Source: Hansfordia pulvinata (lineage: Eukaryota > Ascomycota > Sordariomycetes > Xylariales). Taken from it: DNA of 44,819 nucleotides. Below are positions 30,289-41,818 of the stretch, one piece after another. Both the position numbers and the translations under genes were made by a program. Positions within the stretch are counted from its first letter, which is position 1, and every line of letters starts with the position of its first letter. Under the pieces are notes generated by a model. It was not told where the DNA came from. It saw only the letters and a program-made list of their open reading frames with translations, and did not search any database. The stretch is from NCBI GenBank assembly GCA_006538405.1, contig BJKQ01000046.1, positions 1 through 44,819 of the forward strand. Reading direction: 5' to 3'.

Positions 30289-31766
30289 TATGATACTGTA
30301 GTATGAGGACACGGATTACTGCAGCATACACGAGCACAGGAACCCAGTTCTATGTACTTGTTTATGCACGATACAATATGATCAGAATTCGATGTCACTA
30401 CAGTATCCTCGTTCATGTGTTGGTGTTCCATAGTAGCGTATGCTACGGAGATATCAAAGAATGTACTTACATAGTCCCCTTCATTAAGTCTGGCTATGTA
30501 TCCTATACTCTTTATACATAGATCATCAGCCATGGCTCTAGTTCCTGGCATTATGCCACAGAATGCATTATTGTCTTCTTCCATGGAGTCACATACAGTA
30601 CAAAATTCACATGTAACAGTGATCTGCTTGTCTTTGCATTGTATAGATATAGAGTTACTATTTTCAGTGTGGCGATATGATATTGACATTACTGTACTGT
30701 CTAGTACAACGGATCTTGTGGATGCAGCAATACGCACCATACCATATACCTTTGTCATTTCAAGTACACTGTTTATGTACTCTGTGTTGCGTTTCACAGT
30801 ACGCTGGTCATAGTATGTATTGCTCTTACTGTACACCTGAGCTCTTGCAATCGAAGTAGGATACTCTATGCTCAATCCTATATCTATTTCTTCAAAGTAC
30901 ACAGCTTGTGTATGTAGTCTTTTGTCTTTCATACTGCTTGAACCTACATACTTGGAGCCAAGATCGCGTATATTTCGCACGCTATGATTCAAGTCAAGGA
31001 CTCTGTGGAGATGCATCTGTTCTGGTTGTAGTAACCCAGGGAAACGAATAGGAGTGGAATTCGGATCATTACAAGGCGGACTTTCAAGCCTAAATCCTCT
31101 AGATATAAAACGACGAATCCTTTCATCTTTCAAGTCGACAGGGTAGTCACGTAGGAAGTACATAGATCTGTGTAGTTTCGACAACTCATGATTCAAATGG
31201 CATGCTGAATAACCAGATATATAGCTCTGGACACATCCAAAATCAAATTGAGAAATCAGATGAATTGGAGACTTACACCAATCAGAGCGTATCACATTTA
31301 TTTTAGTGGAATTTGACACAGCACCGTATCCTGACCAACCATCAGATACAAATTCTTGCCTATAGAGTCTATCTTTCCATCTTTTAGTGTGCAATGTAAT
31401 ACCCTTATAAGTGAGCCATCTACAAAATACAATACAGTTAGCACCATCTCCAATATGAAAGAAATTCCAGCTAGATTTTCCATCGCATGTACCAGGAACG
31501 AAAAATTCAGCACACCTTGTACCAGCCAGGACCATACCACAGAGCATCATCATTTTCATCGTCTCTCTCCCGTCTCCTACTATATTGTCCATATAGTTTT
31601 CTAGCATAGTGCCATGGTCAAGTAGACCCGACATGTCCTCTCCCGTTTCATACTTGATTTCTTCACAGTACTGCTCTGCAAGGCCCAATGTAGTATGGTT
31701 GAGAGTTTCCACAACCATCTCAGTAGGAAGCCGTTTGGCAAGATAGACAGGAGATACTGATTGCAT
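30288..31766 (-). CDS. Second copy: NTase-fold-like, 492 aa
   Basis: Identical repeat of 3203-4681. Confidence 0.7.
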   Translation of the reverse strand: MQSVSPVYLAKRLPTEMVVETLNHTTLGLAEQYCEEIKYETGEDMSGLLDHGTMLENYMDNIVGDGRETMKMMMLCGMVLAGTRCAEFFVPGTCDGKSSWNFFHIGDGANCIVFCRWLTYKGITLHTKRWKDRLYRQEFVSDGWSGYGAVSNSTKINVIRSDWCKSPIHLISQFDFGCVQSYISGYSACHLNHELSKLHRSMYFLRDYPVDLKDERIRRFISRGFRLESPPCNDPNSTPIRFPGLLQPEQMHLHRVLDLNHSVRNIRDLGSKYVGSSSMKDKRLHTQAVYFEEIDIGLSIEYPTSIARAQVYSKSNTYYDQRTVKRNTEYINSVLEMTKVYGMVRIAASTRSVVLDSTVMSISYRHTENSNSISIQCKDKQITVTCEFCTVCDSMEEDNNAFCGIMPGTRAMADDLCIKSIGYIARLNEGDYVSTFFDISVAYATMEHQHMNEDTVVTSNSDHIVSCINKYIELGSCARVCCSNPCPHTTVS

Positions 31767-31855
31767 TGTCGATGTTACTGAAGAGGTATATCAGAGTAAT
31801 GTTATATAGTACGTTTGTAGAGCAACAGCGTTGCATAGGGGACACTACACACAGT

Positions 31856-33631
31856 ATGTCTGAAGCATTCACGGTCAGGAGACTAGCGTACGATGGATCC
31901 GACATATCAGATACATGGAGGATAGTGGGAATAGGGCATTCACCTTTGAATGCAAATAATGTAGTATTCCAGAACCCATCTAATGTAGAGGAATACGAAT
32001 CAGGATGCCAGACACACAATGATGAAACGTGTATGGGGCATATGTGCAAAACACCTCACGGATCTATGCTCCCAATACAATCCGTAGCTATTTCGACTCC
32101 CGTAATGAAGAATGATATATCTAAGTCTGCGTCAGCTGCATTTGCTGGACCGTCCAGATATCATTCTGATCTGTCTAGATCCATACTTGCGGATTCACTG
32201 AAGACAAAGAGAGGAAGAATGAGACATGGGATTCTGAACTGCCATGTAGATGGAAGTCTGCGCATGGTGATTACCCCGCAAATAGGAGAACAGGAAAACG
32301 TAGTATACATCCCAGACTATCTCAAAGGCAAATGGAAGGTCGTGAGATACGATGACACAGAAGCCAGATACAAGGCCGTATATGTCAAGGAGGGTGACAA
32401 TGCTATTGCAATTAGACCACCAGCTCTTTCCATAGAGTCTGTGCAGCCTGTAATAGTAGGATTCTGGTCCAGAACATGCATGGGTATATCTCCTAGTATA
32501 TTGAAGGCATTCAAAGGAGACTATGATGGAGATGAAATGCATCTTTATCCTGTGTATTCTAGTGGATCGATAGAAGAATGCCAAGACTGGAATATCACTC
32601 CAAATAAATCGTTTGATATAGCACGCAAAATATATAAAGGTAGCGGTATACCATTCAAGGGATCTGATCCATATGACTTCATGCTCCATACTACATTGTC
32701 TTTCGAGGAGATATCCATCGGAACTGAACAGCCTCTAATGGCTGAACAAACGCGTACCAAAGCCGAGCATCTACGCACATTCAAAGAGAGATACGATGTA
32801 GCTTCAGTATCAGAGAAATTCCTAGATGAATCTATAAGAGGCATGGCAGATACAAATACTCAACAGAACTCACAGCCTATCATAGGTGACCGTTCGCGTA
32901 TGGCAAAACTAGCTGCTACTAATGTAATACAGAGGGATGATGGAAGTATGTACATAGCTACATTCTCTGGAAAAGAAGAGATGGGTGTGTTCGAGCAAGA
33001 TGGCCACGCTGGTAATTCGGCTGTCAGAGGTATATCAACCATATGCGCTGGTGTTCAACAGATAGCATTAAGTGCCCATCATGCCAAGGAAAAATCAGTA
33101 GAATCTCATGATATTGTAACAGATATGATAGATGGATTTGATCACACTGTAGTATTCATTGATTCTGCTGTTGCATATAGTACTATAAGACGTACTCTGC
33201 AGGCCAAGCAAGTAGCTACTATCTCTGGTACGCATATGGTAATATGCAAACCTTCTCTTGTAAGGCATATCAATAGAAACTATATTATAGGATCATTCAG
33301 TCCTGTAGTATTGACCATGGTAGAGCCAGCCAAACGATTCGAAGTATGCAAGTACTGTATCGAAAAGGTAATAAGGTACTATGGATTCGAGATCTCACCA
33401 GCAGAATTGAATTCCATATCACTATTATTTTCATTCCGTGTAGACTTGTCTCATCGTCCCATTACAACTAGAGATGGACTTATGTCTCGAGGTCTCAGAT
33501 GGACAGAGTCTATGATGTCCAATAGTTTTACTGCTGTGTCAAAGAAATTCAGAAGTGATGAGATTCCAATATGCCCTATTGATACTGTGAGCTCGTGTCT
33601 CATGGCAGGTAATTTCCTTGAAGAATTGTAA
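31856..33631 (+). CDS. Second copy: RPB1-like subunit
   Basis: Identical repeat of 4771-6546; its dyad is at 31822-31834. Confidence 0.92.
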   Translation: MSEAFTVRRLAYDGSDISDTWRIVGIGHSPLNANNVVFQNPSNVEEYESGCQTHNDETCMGHMCKTPHGSMLPIQSVAISTPVMKNDISKSASAAFAGPSRYHSDLSRSILADSLKTKRGRMRHGILNCHVDGSLRMVITPQIGEQENVVYIPDYLKGKWKVVRYDDTEARYKAVYVKEGDNAIAIRPPALSIESVQPVIVGFWSRTCMGISPSILKAFKGDYDGDEMHLYPVYSSGSIEECQDWNITPNKSFDIARKIYKGSGIPFKGSDPYDFMLHTTLSFEEISIGTEQPLMAEQTRTKAEHLRTFKERYDVASVSEKFLDESIRGMADTNTQQNSQPIIGDRSRMAKLAATNVIQRDDGSMYIATFSGKEEMGVFEQDGHAGNSAVRGISTICAGVQQIALSAHHAKEKSVESHDIVTDMIDGFDHTVVFIDSAVAYSTIRRTLQAKQVATISGTHMVICKPSLVRHINRNYIIGSFSPVVLTMVEPAKRFEVCKYCIEKVIRYYGFEISPAELNSISLLFSFRVDLSHRPITTRDGLMSRGLRWTESMMSNSFTAVSKKFRSDEIPICPIDTVSSCLMAGNFLEEL

Positions 33632-33661
33632 TGCAGTATCGAGTATTTTAAAATGCAACTA

Positions 33662-34402
33662 TTACATGTCTATGCATACTTCACCTCGCCTTAATTTCAT
33701 ATTACACACCTTCTTGTATGGGGACAATATGATGGTATGTTCTGGGTTCTCGTTTCCTGTTCTTGGATAACTGTATTCAATACGTAGACACGACTTGTGT
33801 AGCTTTAGGTAACAACAGGATATAATCTCATCTGTATTGTCTATGACAGACATACCAGTACCATCTAGGTCAACATCCACTTTGTGATGCGGAGACTCCT
33901 GTGATTTTATAGATAGATCTTGATATCTCACTGGATCTATATTTCTGTTACAAGAGCCTTGGTACCATCCATCATATGTGAGCTGAGACATATTCCATTT
34001 TGTATCCTTGTGATGTATTCCCATGAGATGTGATGGATATCCGTATGTAGCTGTAGGATTGAATGCGTTTTGTGGAGATATGACCCAAAATGCAATTCTG
34101 ATGCTCCTGTAGAGTGCATACGTGTTCTTTGGGTCCCTGATGCACTTCACAATGTCAGGAATGTGTTTACTAACCAAGCAGACAGGAATATTGTATTCCA
34201 ATACAATTGAAACACTTTCCATTATTTCTGGTATTTCATATGCAGGATTCAAGAATCTATTTACAATGACGCTATTGTCTAGAGGCACGATCCCATAGAG
34301 CATTGTTTCAATCAAAGCCACATAGTATGGTGGTAGATGTGAGTATACAGAGAACTTTATGTGCTGTATTGTAGCAAGAGTGTATACGAATTGGGAACCC
34401 AT
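33662..34402 (-). CDS. Second copy: hypothetical, 246 aa
   Basis: Identical repeat of 6577-7317; its dyad is at 34419-34431. Confidence 0.82.
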   Translation of the reverse strand: MGSQFVYTLATIQHIKFSVYSHLPPYYVALIETMLYGIVPLDNSVIVNRFLNPAYEIPEIMESVSIVLEYNIPVCLVSKHIPDIVKCIRDPKNTYALYRSIRIAFWVISPQNAFNPTATYGYPSHLMGIHHKDTKWNMSQLTYDGWYQGSCNRNIDPVRYQDLSIKSQESPHHKVDVDLDGTGMSVIDNTDEIISCCYLKLHKSCLRIEYSYPRTGNENPEHTIILSPYKKVCNMKLRRGEVCIDM

Positions 34403-34437
34403 GCTGATTGTGCATTCCGTAACATTGTTACAGGATT

Positions 34438-35166
34438 TTAAATATTTGTCTGTATCTTGATGCATACATATTCGTCAATATACTTTGTTTTTATGTCACG
34501 AAGTATCAATACAATGCATGATTTGTCCCACGAATTTATTTCCTTCATAGTAGCATGCCTAGACTCCGTTGTTATTACAGAAACGGAATACATATGCAAG
34601 TTTATGTAGTCGCATTTTATATTACCATCCTCTGTATATACTACACCTTCGAGGCTCTGCATTGTACCATAGACAATATTAGGTTTTGTTGCATCTTCTT
34701 TTGTGCATTGACTATGTAGTACCTTGTTAGCTGAATCTCCACGAATCCTATGTACTGAGTACGAATCACCATGAAACCTGGGATCGAGAGTATATAGAGC
34801 ATTCTGTCTTGGGAATGGTACATCTCGCATGTTTTTGCTGTAATGTACAGATATCCATATAACCTCAATTGTATTCATGTCCCTTTGAGACTGCGTGGAT
34901 GGATAGATTGCCCTTTCCACTATCTGCGTACAACATGCTGATGCAAGTGTTACATTGGCACCACTCTCTATAAGGAATTTGACCTCTTCAGAAAAGAATG
35001 GTATGTAACCAGCCACGTCATAGAATAAGCGTTGTTCGTGTGGATCGAGTGATATACATCCATGTAATACATCTTCTGTATTAGATATGGACTCTGGATC
35101 CATATAGGAATATACCGTTTTCTTGATTAGCGGAATCCCAGAGAGAACATACTCAAATTTAGACAT
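34438..35166 (-). CDS. Second copy: hypothetical, 242 aa
   Basis: Identical repeat of 7353-8081. Confidence 0.82.
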   Translation of the reverse strand: MSKFEYVLSGIPLIKKTVYSYMDPESISNTEDVLHGCISLDPHEQRLFYDVAGYIPFFSEEVKFLIESGANVTLASACCTQIVERAIYPSTQSQRDMNTIEVIWISVHYSKNMRDVPFPRQNALYTLDPRFHGDSYSVHRIRGDSANKVLHSQCTKEDATKPNIVYGTMQSLEGVVYTEDGNIKCDYINLHMYSVSVITTESRHATMKEINSWDKSCIVLILRDIKTKYIDEYVCIKIQTNI

Positions 35167-35233
35167 ACTGATGTCTACAATACGTGTTTTGAATGCAACA
35201 ATGTTGCTAATAGTACCCGTATCTCACAGTAAG

Positions 35234-35689
35234 ATGGATGACAATAAGATCTTATTCGGTTGGGGTAGTAGTACACATAAGTGGCTGTGTAATTTCTATC
35301 CTCTTGAAATAATAATCGATGAAAAGACATATTATCACTCTGAGGGATACTTCCAAGCTATGAAGCACCAGTACGATCCCGATCTATGTGAACGTATAAG
35401 GAACATCAAGGATCCCAAAGCATGCAAACGTGTAGCCAGAGGAAGGGAGATGCCAGCCGTAGAGAATATAAGATGGATGCGAGGCAGACGGATAGAAGTG
35501 ATGAAGGTAGCATTGCAAGCTAAATTCTCTGCACCATATATGAAGGAACTTCTTCTCAGTACTGGAGATGACTATCTCATTGAACATACACCTTTCGATT
35601 ACTTCTGGGGAGATGGATACAGTAATGGACAGAATATGCTAGGAAAACTCCTTATGGAACTCAGGACATCTATGAAGGAACAAAAGTGA
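35234..35689 (+). CDS. Second copy: NADAR protein
   Basis: Identical repeat of 8149-8604; the shared dyad is at 35195-35207. Confidence 0.9.
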   Translation: MDDNKILFGWGSSTHKWLCNFYPLEIIIDEKTYYHSEGYFQAMKHQYDPDLCERIRNIKDPKACKRVARGREMPAVENIRWMRGRRIEVMKVALQAKFSAPYMKELLLSTGDDYLIEHTPFDYFWGDGYSNGQNMLGKLLMELRTSMKEQK

Positions 35690-35736
35690 TGCAACACCGT
35701 TGCATGATACTCACACACTATCTACATATAATTAAA

Positions 35737-36276
35737 ATGGGTAATTCTAGGCATACAAGACGTCCCAGTAGACAGCATGCTACAGTATATGACCTAATAC
35801 ACTGGAACATATCATCGCACTTTGATACGTCTAGCTGGGACGCTAGGGACAGGCCTCTGTTCTTAGCAGACAAAGTATATGATCTCTCATCTATAGGTAA
35901 GAGAATGGTAGATGTATGTGAAGAGGTATATGGTAGAGACTCAGTGATCTACGAAGTCGTAGGCGAAATATGGGTATCCTTCCTTTCTCTGTATAATGGT
36001 CTTGGATCTAGCGAAATATACAAAATTAACAATCCGCATGATACTACAGTGTTAGAGTTTATATCAGAGGGTATATGCCTCCATGATACATTCCAGAATA
36101 TACTTACGGATTCGTACAATGCATCTTCTTGCAATAGTAACTATACTAGCTCTATTTTTACTGTGATGTCGTATATTCTGTATAACAATACGACCATGGA
36201 AAGTATTATAGAACTGTGCTCTGACATAATGAAATGGGATCGCATGAGACGTATTCTATATGGAAAGATGTGTTAG
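35737..36276 (+). CDS. Second copy: MGN-start protein, 179 aa
   Basis: Identical repeat of 8652-9191. Confidence 0.78.
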   Translation: MGNSRHTRRPSRQHATVYDLIHWNISSHFDTSSWDARDRPLFLADKVYDLSSIGKRMVDVCEEVYGRDSVIYEVVGEIWVSFLSLYNGLGSSEIYKINNPHDTTVLEFISEGICLHDTFQNILTDSYNASSCNSNYTSSIFTVMSYILYNNTTMESIIELCSDIMKWDRMRRILYGKMC

Positions 36277-36315
36277 CAGCATGGCTGCATCTTACACTGT
36301 ATACTCGAATACAAT

Positions 36316-36777
36316 ATGCACCCTAGATTCACTCAATACCTTCAATCGCGCCGGTCTATGATCGAAAATGAGGTCCCGGTCGATATTAGTGGGATCAAGA
36401 CTATCAATGGAGAGCTTCCCCGAAGAATGTCAAGAGTGCCCAGAAGAGTATTCTGCCACGAAACAAACAAACTCGAACAGGAACATAAGTACTCTATCAT
36501 CATGGAAGTACCAGAATGCATTTTCACGCGTGTCTACAGAACATCCAAAATACCTATCGTATTCTACGGTTCTTCGCCACTAAAGATTGATGATGATATG
36601 CTTATCTCAGTCGCAGAAAGTAACTCCAATATATCACCTCTGAAGCTCGACATGCTAGCACAGCTACTCGAGAACTACAACTGTACTACTAATTGCATTC
36701 TTTCTGCGGATAGATTCGGTACTCTAAATTGTACTAGAATGGAGATAGTGGCACTAGAGAGAATTAACAAAGACTGA
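36316..36777 (+). CDS. Second copy: hypothetical, 153 aa
   Basis: Identical repeat of 9231-9692. Confidence 0.72.
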   Translation: MHPRFTQYLQSRRSMIENEVPVDISGIKTINGELPRRMSRVPRRVFCHETNKLEQEHKYSIIMEVPECIFTRVYRTSKIPIVFYGSSPLKIDDDMLISVAESNSNISPLKLDMLAQLLENYNCTTNCILSADRFGTLNCTRMEIVALERINKD

Positions 36778-36854
36778 TATACAGACCATTATTTTAAAAC
36801 AATTCAACTTTGTCAGACTAATATAGCAACGTTGTTGCTCAATGCACTGACAAG

Positions 36855-37025
36855 ATGTATGTCCCTGAAGAAGACTGTGCTGACTGCCACGATGCTGGTA
36901 TGCTCGATTATGAAGAGTACTGTTCATGTAATAGAGGCATTCATCTATCATCTCAGATGTACTATGAAACAGAATACACTATGATGATACTGAGAGAACT
37001 TCCATACTATGGGTCATTATACTAA
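36855..37025 (+). CDS. Second copy: 56-aa zinc-binding-like protein
   Basis: Identical repeat of 9770-9940; its dyad is at 36826-36838. Confidence 0.7.
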   Translation: MYVPEEDCADCHDAGMLDYEEYCSCNRGIHLSSQMYYETEYTMMILRELPYYGSLY

Positions 37026-37037
37026 CCTATTTTAAAA

Positions 37038-37517
37038 TCAAGCTATATTTGTATTTCCATGTAGACTATATTCCAGTCCTACATTCCTACTCACGAATGT
37101 TGAGATTGCCTCTGTCCTATATCTTAAAGCATCTATCTGCGTAAACATGATGTTGCTGCACTTCACAATAGCATTAGAATCCACTGTAAGTACACAGTCC
37201 ATAGTGCATACTTTGTCATTTAGAATGTCGATCAGTACATTTGAGTTATTGAGATTGAAATACGGATTATGATAATGTTTCTCGAGTATCAAATTGCAAG
37301 ACGTATTCAATGATCTAATAGATCTGAATTCTACATCTACACATCTTGAGCGTTTCATGTCAGTAATATAGCATTCAGGTAATACTAGTTTTATGACGAA
37401 GCGATATTCATAATGCATAGTACCACAGAATTCGCATCTATACTTTGTGGGCTCATGATCCAACAGGTCACATCCTTGGCCCATAATATTGATGACATCT
37501 CTCACTAGAATAGACAT
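37038..37517 (-). CDS. Second copy: 159-aa paralogue-family protein
   Basis: Identical repeat of 9953-10432. Confidence 0.85.
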   Translation of the reverse strand: MSILVRDVINIMGQGCDLLDHEPTKYRCEFCGTMHYEYRFVIKLVLPECYITDMKRSRCVDVEFRSIRSLNTSCNLILEKHYHNPYFNLNNSNVLIDILNDKVCTMDCVLTVDSNAIVKCSNIMFTQIDALRYRTEAISTFVSRNVGLEYSLHGNTNIA

Positions 37518-37565
37518 GGTTATTGCTCGTGTATATTGAGCAACAACGTTGCAGTATATCTTATT

Positions 37566-38015
37566 TTAAGATCTCATCGCACCTTGCCCTGCTAATTTAT
37601 CCGCTCCTTCATTGCCTTGGATACCGCAATGTGCTTTGACATACTGTATATTTGTTTCGAACTTGCTCTCTTTTCTTTCTGTGAGTATTGCTATGCACTG
37701 CCTGATAGTATCTGAATGTAGTACCTTATTTCCCTTAGCTGTCTTCCATTCATTCTGTTCCCATCTCAAGTTCCATACCGTGATGCAATTTATTGTGTAT
37801 TTGGAATCAGTTTTGATGGTCAGTGAAGGGCATCGCCTACAGAACCGTAGTGCATATAGCATGGCAGTCAGCTCAGCTAATTGATTGGTTGGATTGTCAG
37901 AAACAACCTTACCTGATACGTTCCTAATGTCATTTTCACCGAACCAAATTCCATATCCACCGCTACGGGTACCGTCTTCCTGTAAGATACTACTACCATC
38001 TATGTAGACTTCCAT
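37566..38015 (-). CDS. Second copy: RNase H
   Basis: Identical repeat of 10481-10930. Confidence 0.95.
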   Translation of the reverse strand: MEVYIDGSSILQEDGTRSGGYGIWFGENDIRNVSGKVVSDNPTNQLAELTAMLYALRFCRRCPSLTIKTDSKYTINCITVWNLRWEQNEWKTAKGNKVLHSDTIRQCIAILTERKESKFETNIQYVKAHCGIQGNEGADKLAGQGAMRS

Positions 38016-38043
38016 GGTTAGTTGTACTTACAACTGTGTTGGA

Positions 38044-38928
38044 CTAGACTATTGAAGCTACATCACCTAGATATTTTGTACCATTAGTACATATAGAATA
38101 CACCATATTGTCTATTTCTTTAGACTTCTTGCTGAATAGAGACTTGTCTACGTGCATAGGTATCTTAAATGATATACTTTCCACACGCTGTACCATGCCT
38201 CTGTATATGGACGGTTCCACCATTTCTTTTCTTGGATGTACTTGAATCATGTTCTTTATTTCGCTTTTGATTCTAACACTAAGACGTGGGAAGCTTGCCA
38301 TGCCAGTGTTCTTGGAAAATACTCTGTATTGTCTACGCTCAGTAAGCATAGGCCAGAAGCATACTGCATTGGTAGCAGATACAAAGCTTTGCTCATAGCT
38401 ATTTCTCATATTAAGAACATAATGCATAGGATGTAGCTTGGCTCCAAAGACGCGTATAAAGCATCCCTGCTTAGATCCATTCATAGGACGATTCAGCAGG
38501 AACACTTTTGCACCATCTCCTACATCTGTATCTACGGAATTTATGACACTAGCACCTGAGCTTGATGAGTAGCATTGGACAAATTCGTCTATGTGTTCAC
38601 TAGGACATACAAAATCCCATGGATAGTCATCCATATGGCATATGGGATAGAACAACGAAGTTGCATTAGGACCAACTAATATCGCACCTGTAGCTAGCAT
38701 GGATTTAACTAGAGACGATGTATTAGGAGTAATGGGACTGAGATACGCTTCAATGCTCTCGAGTTCATCGATGACACTCCTGTATAGATCTGGTTGTCCT
38801 TTAGTAATCGACCTAGCTGCTTCCTTGGCTTTGCGTAAGTGTGAGTCTCCGGGAATAGAGTTTTCTATTACTGACATCACATCGTCCACAGTGGAAACAG
38901 ACTGTTTTGATGTTCTTGACTGAGGCAT
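38044..38928 (-). CDS. Second copy: NTase-fold-like, 294 aa
   Basis: Identical repeat of 10959-11843. Confidence 0.7.
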   Translation of the reverse strand: MPQSRTSKQSVSTVDDVMSVIENSIPGDSHLRKAKEAARSITKGQPDLYRSVIDELESIEAYLSPITPNTSSLVKSMLATGAILVGPNATSLFYPICHMDDYPWDFVCPSEHIDEFVQCYSSSSGASVINSVDTDVGDGAKVFLLNRPMNGSKQGCFIRVFGAKLHPMHYVLNMRNSYEQSFVSATNAVCFWPMLTERRQYRVFSKNTGMASFPRLSVRIKSEIKNMIQVHPRKEMVEPSIYRGMVQRVESISFKIPMHVDKSLFSKKSKEIDNMVYSICTNGTKYLGDVASIV

Positions 38929-38962
38929 CTTCAGCAACAATGTTGCACTTGCAACACGCTCT

Positions 38963-40336
38963 ATGACTATAGTGAAGATGAAGAGCGAAGCATCTGAAGA
39001 TAGTACAAGCGCTCATGTTTCTGACTCAGGATGGGGCATGGCAGCCTTTGATGGAGCAGAAAAAGTTACGCCTTCTAGAAGTAAGTTGATTGTCACTAAA
39101 CTTGTGTCTGAGGGACTACTATGTATGTCTGAAGGTAATACGTATGTATTCCTTACCACCATGAATGTATGGTCTGTGATAGTGTCCCAGGATGCAATGA
39201 ACTATATCAATAATATACTGGGTATTGAAAATGCTACAGTCCAGGTAAGTGGTGCATTCAGTTCTTTTGCACGTGAAATAGAAAGACATGCATGCGACAG
39301 AATAGCAGGTGATATACCAGCTTCTATATGCGTTGGAACAGAACGCCTACGAGTATCTTTGATTCCGGGTGGTCTAAGTCTCTCGAAATGCGAACCACTC
39401 TTGCACTATCCCGGTGGCACTAAGAACATACTCTCGAGACTATGCTATATGCCACTCTCTATTAGATTCTGGTATGAAAGATGGATATGCAAGAATACAC
39501 ATTCTATGTATAGAACATTAGCTCCATTGTTCCATGACCCTACTGAGCTCAAGACAATAGAGTGGTCTATAGGCCATGCTCTGATAGACCCACATTCATT
39601 CAGTAAGACTGTGATACTATACGGAGAGGGTGGTCATGGAAAGGGTACCATAATATCATGTATAAACAGTGCTCTGATGGGGTGCTGTGGTGTTATACCA
39701 GATTCTACTTTAGTTGGAATAGGATCAGGTGTCCCTGCTTCTGTGGCTTCAATTGTAGCATCCAATCGCATAGTAACTGCGGGAGATGTAGGAGGTGCTA
39801 ACAGAAATACTAATCTTTCTGTCATAAAGAGTCTAACTGGACACGACTATCTTTCTATACCACCAACACGAGTCAAAACAGCATGTACACTGTTCTATGC
39901 CACAAATATGTTGGACAATCCTTCAGACAATGAAGAATGGGCAACTGCTGCTATCATGAGACGTGTGGTAGTAGTATATGTCAATTCTACAATAATGGAA
40001 TCGTACAAAGGTAAGATAGACTATGATCCTGTATCTAGACTCGACTTTGCCCTTAGATGTGTACGCACACGTCTTATGTATCCATCTATGCCAGTGTCAG
40101 TTATCAGTGTCCTATTTACTATAATGGGTTCCAAGTTCTTTGAGACAGCCAAGTATCTAAGACCTGCATCAGAGGAAGAACCTGACCCAGAACTGATAAT
40201 CCAGGCCAATTGCATAGTAGCTGCTGTGGTGAAGATACCTACGGAAAAGGTTGGTGATCTAGCTAGCAGAATCAGCAAATCATGTGTGGTCGAAATAGAC
40301 GGCATTGACTATATAGATAGGATAGTTCCTACCTGA
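38963..40336 (+). CDS. Second copy: SF3 helicase
   Basis: Identical repeat of 11878-13251. Confidence 0.92.
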   Translation: MTIVKMKSEASEDSTSAHVSDSGWGMAAFDGAEKVTPSRSKLIVTKLVSEGLLCMSEGNTYVFLTTMNVWSVIVSQDAMNYINNILGIENATVQVSGAFSSFAREIERHACDRIAGDIPASICVGTERLRVSLIPGGLSLSKCEPLLHYPGGTKNILSRLCYMPLSIRFWYERWICKNTHSMYRTLAPLFHDPTELKTIEWSIGHALIDPHSFSKTVILYGEGGHGKGTIISCINSALMGCCGVIPDSTLVGIGSGVPASVASIVASNRIVTAGDVGGANRNTNLSVIKSLTGHDYLSIPPTRVKTACTLFYATNMLDNPSDNEEWATAAIMRRVVVVYVNSTIMESYKGKIDYDPVSRLDFALRCVRTRLMYPSMPVSVISVLFTIMGSKFFETAKYLRPASEEEPDPELIIQANCIVAAVVKIPTEKVGDLASRISKSCVVEIDGIDYIDRIVPT

Positions 40337-40393
40337 TTTATGTTTATATTAAAACACTCAACATAGTTGAAGGGCTCACTCAGAGCACTCAAT

Positions 40394-41818
40394 ATGGACA
40401 TGCATCTTACAGAATCACAGTCGAAGGCATTTGACCTTGTTACCAAGACTGATAGGAATGTATTCATAACCGGGCAAGGTGGTACGGGTAAATCTGAACT
40501 TCTGGGATCTATAGTCAAGCATATTCGTCATGTTTCCGGCCAATGTATAGCAGTAACCGCTTCTACTGGAGTGGCTGCTCTCAACATATCAGGTATGACA
40601 TTCCATCGGTTCGTAGGAGCAGGAATAGAAGAGAATGATATAGATGAGATGGTACGCAGAGCATCCAGAGGAGCATCTCGTAAGTATTGGAATGACACTA
40701 CTACTCTCATAGTAGATGAAATCTCTATGATCTCTCCCAAATTCTTTTCAGCTGCATCTAGAGTCGGATCATTGATACGAAAGAAGGACTCCCCCTTTGG
40801 TGGTATGCGTGTGATTCTATTCGGTGACTTCCTTCAACTTCCTTACATATCTAAGAATAGACTCGATTCTAGTCAAGTGTACACAACAGAAACATGGAAA
40901 CAGCTTCAGGTAGTTTCTATATCATTACGTGATCAAGTAAGGCAACGAGACGGAATGTTTCAGGATATCCTGTCAGGATTGCGCTATGGTATATGTACAC
41001 CTATTGCAAGGGACTTCATCAAGTCACTAGAGCGCAAAATAGAATACGATGATGATATAGCCCCTGTGAAGTTATTTTCTAAGAAAGCTACAGTAGAGAA
41101 TGTCAACAATCTGATGTTGGACTCTATTCCAGGAGATGCTATAGTATTTCCTAGTACAGATCAAGGTCCAGATGCTATCCTTAGACAATGTCAATGTGTG
41201 CGATCTCTACGACTCAAAGTGGGAGCTCAGGTAATGCTACTAAAGAACCTAACATCTGAAGCAGTCAATGGATCTGTAGGGAAAATAGCAGGATTTGACA
41301 ATGATGCTACGATAGGATACAGAAATCCAATAGTGGAGTTCACAGATAGGAATGGGATCTCATTCAAACATGTGATCAAGAGGCACAAATGGGAATCCTT
41401 GGATCCATATGGTAAGCCATTAGCTCACAGGATCCAATATCCGCTTGCATTGGCATGGGCACTGACAATACATAAATCACAAGGACAGACTATAAAGCGC
41501 CTATATGTAGACTTGGAAGGAGTCTTTGAACTTGGTCAGCTCTATGTAGCTCTCAGTAGAGGTACTGACCCTAGTACTATACAGATTGTGAATTTTGACC
41601 CTTCCTATGTGAGATCATCTGTATCGTGTGTCGAATTCCACCGCCAAATAGAGAACTCACCTTGGACAGAGATCGATGCCGCTATAAGGGATGCAGCGGT
41701 GGCTGCAAGTGGTTCACTAACACAATGGGAAACAGACAGAGCTCCGTATCAAGATCCGGGCGACATCGTCCAAGACATGGCCAATCTGCTGATAGGTCCA
41801 GCCGAAGCCATAGACTGA
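40394..41818 (+). CDS. Second copy: Pif1-like helicase
   Basis: Identical repeat of 13309-14733. Confidence 0.94.
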   Translation: MDMHLTESQSKAFDLVTKTDRNVFITGQGGTGKSELLGSIVKHIRHVSGQCIAVTASTGVAALNISGMTFHRFVGAGIEENDIDEMVRRASRGASRKYWNDTTTLIVDEISMISPKFFSAASRVGSLIRKKDSPFGGMRVILFGDFLQLPYISKNRLDSSQVYTTETWKQLQVVSISLRDQVRQRDGMFQDILSGLRYGICTPIARDFIKSLERKIEYDDDIAPVKLFSKKATVENVNNLMLDSIPGDAIVFPSTDQGPDAILRQCQCVRSLRLKVGAQVMLLKNLTSEAVNGSVGKIAGFDNDATIGYRNPIVEFTDRNGISFKHVIKRHKWESLDPYGKPLAHRIQYPLALAWALTIHKSQGQTIKRLYVDLEGVFELGQLYVALSRGTDPSTIQIVNFDPSYVRSSVSCVEFHRQIENSPWTEIDAAIRDAAVAASGSLTQWETDRAPYQDPGDIVQDMANLLIGPAEAID